Origin: CAWAYR01 sp050250875 | GTDB lineage: Bacteria > Acidobacteriota > Vicinamibacteria > Vicinamibacterales > UBA2999 | DNA length: 64,000 bases | Reading direction: 5' to 3' | NCBI GenBank assembly: GCA_050250875.1 | Contig: JBFWNV010000008.1 | Location: forward strand, 62,001-126,000 | Shown: in pieces, positions 51,824-59,105 of the stretch | Layout of the letters: every line of letters begins with the position of its first letter | Position numbering within the stretch: position 1 is the stretch's first letter | Program-made: the position numbers and the translations under genes | The notes under the pieces: generated by a model | What the model was told of the DNA's origin: nothing | Database searches by the model: none | What the model saw: the letters and a program-made list of their open reading frames with translations, nothing else

Positions 51824-51851
51824 GACCCGGGCCCCGAGACCCGAGCCCCGG
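51824..51851 (-). repeat. Heptamer array GACCCGG/GCCCCGA
   Basis: Four units filling most of the 65-base gap between modules 1 and 2, directly after the TAG stop (51854-51852) of the module-2 DUF1552 gene on its sense strand. Confidence 0.75.
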
Positions 51852-53255
51852 CTAGATCGCCGCCGTCGTCTCCGGCGCGCTGTTGAGATCCATCGCCCCG
51901 GTGCTGTCGCCGAAGGTGCGCATCTCCTCGAGGCCGAGCAGGTGCAGCATGCTCAGCATCACGTTGGCCATCGGCGTCGCGTCCGCGGCCTTGATGTGCA
52001 GCCCGCCCTTCAGTTGCCCGCCGGCGTGCCCGGCCAGGAACAGCGGGCAGCGCTTGTGGTTGTGCACGTTCGAGTTGCCCATCGGCGACCCGTAGAGCAC
52101 CAGCGTGTTGTCGAGCAGGCTGCGCTCGCCGTCGGGCGTGTTCTTCAGCTTCTCGAGGAAATACGGCAGCATGCTGATGTGATAGGTGTTGATCTTCTGG
52201 AACTCGCGGATGCGATCCTCGCGGTCCTGGTGGTGCGACGCCGAGTGGAACGCCGTCTTGACGCCGCTGTCGGCGAACACACGGTTGCTGGCGTCGCGGC
52301 CGAGCTTGAACGAGAACACCCGGGTGATGTCGCTGGCGAAGGCGATCGCCTGCAGATCGAACATCAGCTTGATGTGCGCTTCGAACGAGTCGGGCACGCC
52401 GATGGGGGCGCCGGGCAGTTCGCGCTGCTCGCCGCTGCGGTTGAACGCCTCGGTGGTCTGGATGCGGCGCTCGATCTCGCGCACGTCGTCGAGATAGTCG
52501 GCGAGGCGCGCCTGGTCGGCGGCGCCGAGCTGGCGCTTCAGCCGTGAGACGTCGGCGGTGATCCAGTCGAGGATGCTCTTGTCCTCGGCCCGTCGTTCGG
52601 CGCGCGCCGACGGCGTCGCGCCGACGCCGAACAGCTGATCGAAGGCCACCCGCGGATCGCGGATCATCGGCATCGGGTCACCCGGCGACGACCAGCTGAT
52701 GGTATCGGTGTAGACGCAGGAGTAGCCGTAGGAACAGCCGCCGGCGGCATCGACGTTCTCGATGCACAGCTGCATCGACGGAATCGGCGTCTCCTGGCCG
52801 TAGCGCCGGGCGTAGAGCTGATCGAGCGAGGTGCCGACGTGCACGTCCGAGCTCTGGGTCTGCTTCGGGTGCATCTGGGTCAGGAACACCGCGCTCGAGC
52901 GGAAGTGGTCGCCGCCGATCTCGGGCAGCTCGAACGCCTCGGCGTTGCGCACGTCGGTGTTGCTGACGATGGTCAGGTGCTCGCGCAGCCCGTTGAGCGG
53001 CATCAGGCTGGTCGGCGACAGGTCGAAGTTCCGCCCGGTCGCCGCCGGCGACCACATGTGCTTCTGCAGCCCGATGGCCGTCGCGCCGGCCGAGCCGTGC
53101 ACCATCTCGATGCAGGCCAGCCGCAGCTTGCCGGCCGCGGTCCTGGCCAGCGCGGTGCGCGCCGGCACCATCGCCTCGAGGAACGGCAGCGCCACCGTGA
53201 CGCCGATGCCCTTGAGCGCCGTGCGCCGCGACAAGTGCTTCTGTGTGATGAACAT
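51852..53255 (-). CDS. DUF1552 protein, Tat-exported (module 2)
   Basis: 467 residues, the same length as its two paralogues. Tat signal HLSRRTALKGIGVTVALPFL, then the same conserved blocks: IEMVHGSAGATAIGLQKHMW, IVSNTDVRNAEAFELPEIGG, MQLCIENVDAAGG with GCSYGYSC, ASHHQDREDRIREFQKINTY and YGSPMGNSNVHNHKRCPLF. It is closest to the module-3 copy. ATG 53255 is the start that gives equal length with the paralogues; a more upstream frame opening is not needed. No ankyrin gene follows: the next gene downstream is the module-1 DUF1592 gene. Confidence 0.92.
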   Translation of the reverse strand: MFITQKHLSRRTALKGIGVTVALPFLEAMVPARTALARTAAGKLRLACIEMVHGSAGATAIGLQKHMWSPAATGRNFDLSPTSLMPLNGLREHLTIVSNTDVRNAEAFELPEIGGDHFRSSAVFLTQMHPKQTQSSDVHVGTSLDQLYARRYGQETPIPSMQLCIENVDAAGGCSYGYSCVYTDTISWSSPGDPMPMIRDPRVAFDQLFGVGATPSARAERRAEDKSILDWITADVSRLKRQLGAADQARLADYLDDVREIERRIQTTEAFNRSGEQRELPGAPIGVPDSFEAHIKLMFDLQAIAFASDITRVFSFKLGRDASNRVFADSGVKTAFHSASHHQDREDRIREFQKINTYHISMLPYFLEKLKNTPDGERSLLDNTLVLYGSPMGNSNVHNHKRCPLFLAGHAGGQLKGGLHIKAADATPMANVMLSMLHLLGLEEMRTFGDSTGAMDLNSAPETTAAI

Positions 53256-53278
53256 CGCTGTGAATCCTACCGTGTCTC

Positions 53279-53318
53279 GGGGCCAGGCCCCCGGCAACTC
53301 ATACTGGGGCCAGTCCCC
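53279..53318. repeat. Two GC palindromes between DUF1592 and DUF1552 genes (module 2)
   Basis: GGGGCC-A-GGCCCC (53279-53291, perfect) and GGGGCCAGTCCCC (53306-53318, four-base arms). They occupy the place where other junctions have heptamer arrays, but a 7-base period cannot be traced with confidence. They may be decayed or a different hairpin repeat. Confidence 0.5.
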
Positions 53319-53342
53319 GTACCTGGCCTGTCCCCACGATCG

Positions 53343-55904
53343 TCAATGCCGCCCGTCCGCCGTCGTCGTCGGCACCGCCTCCGGCGGCGCCGGGCGGCTC
53401 ATCTGGAACGCCCGGCTGGCCACCACGCCCTGCACGAAGGCCGCCACCTTGTAGTCGCGGCCGGCCGCGTCCTGGATGATGCGGCGGATCGCCGGCATGT
53501 CGAACGCCTCGACCCGCCGGCCGGTGGCGTAGGTCATCAGCGCCTCGGTGAAGCTGAGCAGCACGGCGTCCTTGTGTGCCTTGAGCGCCTGGCGCAGGGC
53601 CACCGGGCCGTCGAGCTTCATGCCGTCGTAGAGCACGCCGACCGGATCGACGGCCACCTCGTTGTCCTTGATCCGCCACGCCCCGGTGACGTCGAAGTTC
53701 TCCAGCGCCAGGCCGAGCGGGTCGATCACCTTGTGGCACGACATGCAGGCCGGATTGGCGCGGTGCTGCTCCATCCGCTCGCGCACCGACAGCGTGCGGC
53801 CGCTCTTGACGTCCTTGACCTCGTCGAGCGCCGGCACGTTGGGCGGCGGCGGCGGCGGCGGCGAGCCGAGCAGCACCTCCATGATCCACTTGCCGCGCAG
53901 CACCGGCGAGGTGCGGTCGGCGATCGAGGTGAGCGCCAGGATGCTGCCGTGGCCGAGGATGCCGCGGCGGTTCGGATCGGTGACGGCGACGCGGCGGAAC
54001 TGGCTGCCGGTGACGTTGGCGAGGCCGTAGTGGATCGCCACCCGCTCGTTGACGAAGGTGTAGTCGGCGTCGAGCAGGTCGAGCACGCTGCGATCGTCGC
54101 GGATCAGGCTGTCGAGGAACAGCTCGGTCTCGCGGCGCAGGCCCGCCGCCAGGGTGTCGTCGTAGTGCGGATACTGCAGGTAGTCGGGGATGATCTTGTC
54201 GAGGTCCTGCAGCCGCAGCCACTGGGCACCGAAGCGGGTCGCCAGGGCTTCGGAGCGCGGGTCGGCGAGCATCCGCGCCACCTGCTTCGACAGCCCCGCC
54301 GGCGTCCGCAGGCCGCCCTGGGCGGCCAGCGCCACCAGCTCGGCGTCGGGCACCGTGCCCCACAGGAAGAACGACAGCCGCGACGCCAGGTCCTGGTCGT
54401 TCAGCCGGTAGGCCTGCCCGGCGCGCACCGCCGCCGGCGCTTCCTCGAGCCGGAAGGCGAAGCGCGGGCTGGCCAGGATGGCCTGCAGCGCGTAGCGGAT
54501 GGCGTGTTCGAAGTCGCCGCGGCCGCGTCCCTGCTCGTAGAAGTCCATCAGCGCGTCGAGCTCGGCGGCGCCCACCGGACCGCGGAAGGCGCGCGCCGCC
54601 AGCGAGCGGACGATCTGGGCGGCGCAGGCCGGCTCCTCGGCCGCCGTGGTCGGCCGGCAGCTGAAGATCAGCCGGCGGCTCACCGTGTCGGACACGCCGG
54701 TGACGCTGAACGGCCCGTGCACGCTCATGTCGCGCAGGTGCGGCAGCAGCGTCACGCCGAAGCTCATGCTGACGTCGGCCAGGGTGTTCTCCACCGGGAT
54801 CAGCAGGTCGTTGGGCGGCGCTTCGAAGCGCTGCACGAACGCCGCCGAGACCCGGTGCGGGCCGGCCTTGACGTAGACGCGGGCGGTGCGCGGATCGAGG
54901 CTGTTGGCCGGATCCGACTCGCTCATCCGATCGTTCAGCGCGATCACCGCCACGCGCTCGCCGTCGATCGAGACGTCGATCTCCTCCTGCAGCTCCATGA
55001 CGCTCATGGTCGTGCGGCCGTAGAGGCCGCCGAGCGGCTCGTTGTGGAGGTTGACGCCGATCACGTACTCGCCGTCGGCCGGGAAGATGTGGGTGACCGA
55101 GATGCCGCCGCGGGTGCCGACCGGCGCGCCCTCGACGTGCCGCATCTGCGACATCGTGCGGCCGACCTTGTAGGTCACCACCGCCGGCGTCGCGTCGCGG
55201 TCGCCGACCGCGAGACGGCTGATCTGGCTGGCCGCCCGCAGGTAGCCCTCGAGCAGCGTCGGCGACAGCCCCTGCACGTCGGCGACGTTGTCGAAGCCGT
55301 GGCTCATCGTGTCGGCCGGCAGGAACGCGGCGACGTCGACGTCGAGGCCGAGCAGGTCCTTCACCGCGCGGGCGTACTCGGCGCGGTTCAGGCGCTGGAA
55401 CGGCCGCCACCCGGGGTTGGGATTGGCGGCGGCGTGCTCGTCCATCCGCGCCTCGAGCGACGTGGTGAGCGCGGCGATGGTCGCGCCGTCGGGCCGCTTG
55501 GCGCCGGCCGGCGGCATCATGCCGGCGCGCAGCTTGCGAATCATCTTCTCGACCAGCTCGGGCTGCTCGGCCGCGTGCATCGCGCTGAAGCCGGCCAGCG
55601 ACAGCCCGCCGGCCTTGGCGCGATCGCTGTGGCAGGTGGCGCAGTAGGTGGTGACCAGCTCGGTCTGCATCGCCGCCGACAGCGCGTCCGGCGCGGCGTG
55701 CGACCCGACCGGCGCCGGCGGCCGTGGACGCGCCGCCGCGCCCGGCGGCGCCGTGGGCGCGGCCGGACGCGCCGGGACGGCGGACCGCGGCTGGGACGCC
55801 TGGCCGGCCGGCCCGGCCGCGAGCCCGATGCCGACGGCCGCCACCGCGACCGCCGTCACGGCCAGCCCGGCCCACCGCGAAGATTGCGGTGCCGCCCTCA
55901 GCAC
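53343..55904 (-). CDS. DUF1592 multi-domain cytochrome (module 2)
   Basis: 853 residues from GTG 55904, which overlaps the ankyrin stop in GTGCTGA and so is coupled to it. Signal peptide WAGLAVTAVAVAAVGIG, Pro/Ala linker, N-terminal CATCHSDRAKAGG (C88, C91, H92), then DUF1587, DUF1595, DUF1592 and DUF1588 with polyproline run and CMSCHKVIDPLGLALENFD, and DUF1585. It differs from the other two copies in several motifs (LPADTMSHGFDNVADVQGLS against LPPDTISHGFDNVADAQTFS), so it is the outlier among the DUF1592 copies, whereas the module-1 DUF1552 is the outlier of that family. Confidence 0.9.
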   Translation of the reverse strand: MLRAAPQSSRWAGLAVTAVAVAAVGIGLAAGPAGQASQPRSAVPARPAAPTAPPGAAARPRPPAPVGSHAAPDALSAAMQTELVTTYCATCHSDRAKAGGLSLAGFSAMHAAEQPELVEKMIRKLRAGMMPPAGAKRPDGATIAALTTSLEARMDEHAAANPNPGWRPFQRLNRAEYARAVKDLLGLDVDVAAFLPADTMSHGFDNVADVQGLSPTLLEGYLRAASQISRLAVGDRDATPAVVTYKVGRTMSQMRHVEGAPVGTRGGISVTHIFPADGEYVIGVNLHNEPLGGLYGRTTMSVMELQEEIDVSIDGERVAVIALNDRMSESDPANSLDPRTARVYVKAGPHRVSAAFVQRFEAPPNDLLIPVENTLADVSMSFGVTLLPHLRDMSVHGPFSVTGVSDTVSRRLIFSCRPTTAAEEPACAAQIVRSLAARAFRGPVGAAELDALMDFYEQGRGRGDFEHAIRYALQAILASPRFAFRLEEAPAAVRAGQAYRLNDQDLASRLSFFLWGTVPDAELVALAAQGGLRTPAGLSKQVARMLADPRSEALATRFGAQWLRLQDLDKIIPDYLQYPHYDDTLAAGLRRETELFLDSLIRDDRSVLDLLDADYTFVNERVAIHYGLANVTGSQFRRVAVTDPNRRGILGHGSILALTSIADRTSPVLRGKWIMEVLLGSPPPPPPPNVPALDEVKDVKSGRTLSVRERMEQHRANPACMSCHKVIDPLGLALENFDVTGAWRIKDNEVAVDPVGVLYDGMKLDGPVALRQALKAHKDAVLLSFTEALMTYATGRRVEAFDMPAIRRIIQDAAGRDYKVAAFVQGVVASRAFQMSRPAPPEAVPTTTADGRH

Positions 55905-57673
55905 GACACGCACTTGTGGTGGTTGGTGGCGCCGAGCTTCTCGAGCAGTTTCAGCGCCTCCGGGTAGGGCTGGGTGCGCTGCACCGGGCCGTTGGCCATG
56001 TCGGCCGTGCTCTGCCCTTCGCGGTTGATCCGGGTGACGTCGGCGCCCTTCGACACCAGGTACTCGATCATCGCGACGTCGCCACGCGCCGCCGCCTGGT
56101 GCAGCGCGGTGTTGCCCTCGTGGTCGGCGGCGTTGACGTCGGCGCCGAGCTCTTCGACCAGGTACTTCACCGCGGCCAGCATGCCGGTCGGCGCGTAGCG
56201 GTGCGAGTTGGCGGCGAACCCCTCGCCGTAGCCGACGCCGGCGGCGGCCTGCAGCGGCGTCACGCCCGGGCCGCCCACCGGCAGCGGCGGCAGCCCCGAG
56301 GTGTCGCCGCCGGCGCGCACGCCGGCGTCGCCGACGCGCGGCCGCCCGGCCGGCTTGGTGGTCGGGAGGTTCGGGTCGGCGCCGCGGGCGACCAGCAGCT
56401 TCATCGCCTCGATGTCGGCGGCATAGGCCGCCCGCCAGAACGGCGTGGCGCCGATCTCGTCCACGCCCGACAGGTCGAAGTTGTAGCCCGAGTACCAGAC
56501 CTTGTAGCGCAGCCGCGCGTTGACGTCGGCGCCGCGATCGAGCAGCGCGGTCAGCATCTGCATGTAGGTGGTCTTCTGCTGCAGATACGAGCGGGGCTGC
56601 GGATACAGCGCCTTGGGCGCCCACTGCACGTTCAGGACCGCATAGAGCGGCGCGGCGCCGTTGTCGGCGGCCTGGTTCGGATTGGCGCCCGTGTCGAGCA
56701 GGTGCATCGCCAGATCGAAGTGGCCGTTGGCCAGCGCGATGAGCAGCGGGCTGCTCTTGTCGCCCGCGCTCACCTGGTTGACGTCGGCGCCGGCGGCGAG
56801 CAGCACGTCGACGGCCTCGCGCGATCCCTGGCGCACCGCGAACAGCAGCGGCGTCAGACCGCCCTGCCAGCCGACCAGCTCGTTGTAGCGGAATTGCCGC
56901 TCGACCCCGGCCGCGCCCTGCTGCGGACCACGGCGGCCGCCACCGCCGGCGGGCGCCGCGGGTGCGGCCTGATTGGCCGGGCGAGCCGCGGCGTTGGGCT
57001 CGGGCGTCGCCGGTCGCGCGCCGCCCTGGGCCGGCGGCGTCGGCGGCTGCTGCTGCCGGAAGAACTCCTCTTCGGGCGAGGTCAGCGCCGACAGGTTGAC
57101 CACCTTGGTGGTCGCCTTGACGTCGGCACCGGCGGCGATGAGCGCCCGCATCACGTCGACGCGGCTGTAGGCGGCGGCAAACATCAGCGCCGTCTGCTGC
57201 ATCGACTGCTCCCGGGCATCCACCTCGGCGCCGGCGGCGAGGAGCGCCTTGACGGCGTCCACCGAGCCCGACGCCGCCGCCAGCATCAGCGGCGTCGTTC
57301 CCGTCGTCGTCGCCGCCGTGGCGTCGGCGCCGGCCTTGAGCAGCACGTCGACCACGCCGGCGTTGCCGGTGCGCGCGGCGATGACCAGCGGCGTGTTGGC
57401 GCCGAGCCGCGTCGTCGCCTTGACGTTGGCGCCGGCGTAGACCAGCATCTGCGCCAGCTCGGCGTCGTTCTTCATCGCCGCCCAGTGCAGCGCGGTCATG
57501 CCGTCGCCCTGCGCGGCATTGACGTCGCGGCCCTGCTGCAGCAGCGCCCGCACCGCGGCGCGATCGCCCTGCATCGCCGCGTCGGCGACCGCCGGCGGCG
57601 ACTGCGCCGCCAGCGCCGAGGCCAGCACCAGGGCGCCCAGCGCGCCCACCATCGTCCCGACTCGCTGTCGCAT
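55898..57673 (-). CDS. Exported ankyrin-repeat protein ending in CVSC (module 3)
   Basis: 591 residues. Signal peptide (MVGALGALVLASALAAQ) and about ten ankyrin repeats in two blocks (DGMTALHWAAMKNDAELAQM, GANTPLVIAARTGNAGVVDV). They are separated by a longer disordered linker (about 215-265, with GGGGRRGPQQGAAG) before RQFRYNELVGWQGGLTPLLF. The insert KVWYSGYNFDLSGVDEIGAT and the C-terminal HKCVSC are the same as in the module-1 protein. It follows the module-3 DUF1552 gene by 28 bases and its end overlaps the module-2 DUF1592 start, so all modules may form one long transcript. Confidence 0.88.
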   Translation of the reverse strand: MRQRVGTMVGALGALVLASALAAQSPPAVADAAMQGDRAAVRALLQQGRDVNAAQGDGMTALHWAAMKNDAELAQMLVYAGANVKATTRLGANTPLVIAARTGNAGVVDVLLKAGADATAATTTGTTPLMLAAASGSVDAVKALLAAGAEVDAREQSMQQTALMFAAAYSRVDVMRALIAAGADVKATTKVVNLSALTSPEEEFFRQQQPPTPPAQGGARPATPEPNAAARPANQAAPAAPAGGGGRRGPQQGAAGVERQFRYNELVGWQGGLTPLLFAVRQGSREAVDVLLAAGADVNQVSAGDKSSPLLIALANGHFDLAMHLLDTGANPNQAADNGAAPLYAVLNVQWAPKALYPQPRSYLQQKTTYMQMLTALLDRGADVNARLRYKVWYSGYNFDLSGVDEIGATPFWRAAYAADIEAMKLLVARGADPNLPTTKPAGRPRVGDAGVRAGGDTSGLPPLPVGGPGVTPLQAAAGVGYGEGFAANSHRYAPTGMLAAVKYLVEELGADVNAADHEGNTALHQAAARGDVAMIEYLVSKGADVTRINREGQSTADMANGPVQRTQPYPEALKLLEKLGATNHHKCVSC

Positions 57674-57701
57674 CGCGCCTGTCTCCGTGTCGGCTGGAAC
57701 G

Positions 57702-59105
57702 CTAGAGGGCCGCCGTCGCCTCGGGCGCGGCGTTGAGGTCCATGGCGCCGGTGCTGTCGCCGAACCCTGTCATGTCGGTGAGGCCGAGCAGGTGCATCGC
57801 CCCCAGCATCGGGTTGGCCATCGGCGTGCCGTCGCCGGCCTTGATGTGCAGGCCGCCCTTCAGCTGCCCGCCGGCGTGGCCGGCGAAGAACAGCGGACAG
57901 CGCTTGTGGTTGTGGACGTTCGAGTTGCCCATCGGCGACCCGTACATCACCAGCGTGTGGTCGAGCAGCGACCCGTCGCCGTCGGGCGTGTTCTTCAGCT
58001 TGTCGAGGAAGTACGGCAGCTGGGCGACGTGGTAGGTGTTGATCTTCTGGAACTCGCGGATGCGATCCTCGCGGTCCTGGTGGTGCGACGCCGGGTGGAA
58101 GCCGGCGGTGCTGCCGCTCTCGGGGTAGGCGCGGCTCGAGCCGTCGCGGCCCATCTTGAACGAGAACACGCGGGTGATGTCGCTGGCGAACGCCACCGCC
58201 TGCAGGTCGAACATCAGCTTGACGTGCTCGGCGAAGCTGTCGGGCACGCCGACCGGCGCGCCGGGCAGCGCCCGCGGCTCGCCGCTGGCGTTGGCCTCCT
58301 CCACCTTCTGGATCCGCCGCTCGATCTCGCGGACGTCGTCGAGGTATTCGCCGAGCCGGGCCTGGTCGGCCGGGCCGAGCGACCCGCGCAGCCTGGCGAC
58401 CTCGGCGGTGATGAAGTCGAGGATGCTCTTGTCGCGCTGGCGCCGGGCGATGCGTTCCTCGGCGGTCGCGCCGACGCCGAACAGCAGGTCGAAGGCGGCC
58501 CGCGGGTCGCGGATCATCGGCAGCGGCTCGGTCGGCGACGCCCAGCTGATGGTGTCGGTGTAGACGCACGAGTAGCCGTAGGCGCAGCCGCCCGCCTGGT
58601 CGATGCTCTCGATGCACAGCTGCATCGACGGGATCGGCGTCTCGTGGCCGACCTTCTTCGCGTAGTACTGGTCGAGCGAGGTGCCCGACAGCACGTCGGA
58701 GCCCTGGGTCTGCTTGGGATGGCTCTGCGTGAGGTAGACCGCGCTCGAGCGGAAGTGGTCGCCGCCGATCTCGGGCAGCTCGAACGCCTCGGCGTTGCGG
58801 ACGTCGGTGTTGCTGACGATGGTCAGGTGCTGCTTGAAGCCGTTCAGCGGCATCAGGCTGGTCGGCGAGAGGTCGAAGTCCCGCCCGGTCGCCGCCGGCG
58901 ACCACATGTGCTTCTGCAGGCCGATCACGGTGGCGCCGGCCGAGCCGTGCACCATCTCGATGGCGGCGAGGCGAATCTTCGTCGCCGCCGTCTTCGCCAG
59001 CGCGGTGCGCGCCGGCACCATCGCTTCGAGGAACGGCAGCGCCACGGTGACGCCGAGGCCCTTCAGCGCCGTGCGGCGCGACAGATGCTTCCTGGTGATG
59101 ATCAT
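57702..59105 (-). CDS. DUF1552 protein, Tat-exported (module 3)
   Basis: 467 residues. Tat signal HLSRRTALKGLGVTVALPFL, then the full set of family blocks: IEMVHGSAGATVIGLQKHMW, IVSNTDVRNAEAFELPEIGG, MQLCIESIDQAGG with GCAYGYSC, SHHQDREDRIREFQKINTYH, YGSPMGNSNVHNHKRCPLFF and GDSTGAMDLN. ATG 59105 overlaps the TGA of the DUF1592 gene (ATGA). In the other modules the two genes are separated by 50 and 87 bases, so this overlap appears to be a derived state, probably caused by stop loss upstream. Confidence 0.92.
   Translation of the reverse strand: MIITRKHLSRRTALKGLGVTVALPFLEAMVPARTALAKTAATKIRLAAIEMVHGSAGATVIGLQKHMWSPAATGRDFDLSPTSLMPLNGFKQHLTIVSNTDVRNAEAFELPEIGGDHFRSSAVYLTQSHPKQTQGSDVLSGTSLDQYYAKKVGHETPIPSMQLCIESIDQAGGCAYGYSCVYTDTISWASPTEPLPMIRDPRAAFDLLFGVGATAEERIARRQRDKSILDFITAEVARLRGSLGPADQARLGEYLDDVREIERRIQKVEEANASGEPRALPGAPVGVPDSFAEHVKLMFDLQAVAFASDITRVFSFKMGRDGSSRAYPESGSTAGFHPASHHQDREDRIREFQKINTYHVAQLPYFLDKLKNTPDGDGSLLDHTLVMYGSPMGNSNVHNHKRCPLFFAGHAGGQLKGGLHIKAGDGTPMANPMLGAMHLLGLTDMTGFGDSTGAMDLNAAPEATAAL

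Noticed and set aside
53274..53336. A further heptamer array between the module-2 genes.
   Set aside because: The 7-base period breaks repeatedly; two GC palindromes describe it better, so it is listed as such.
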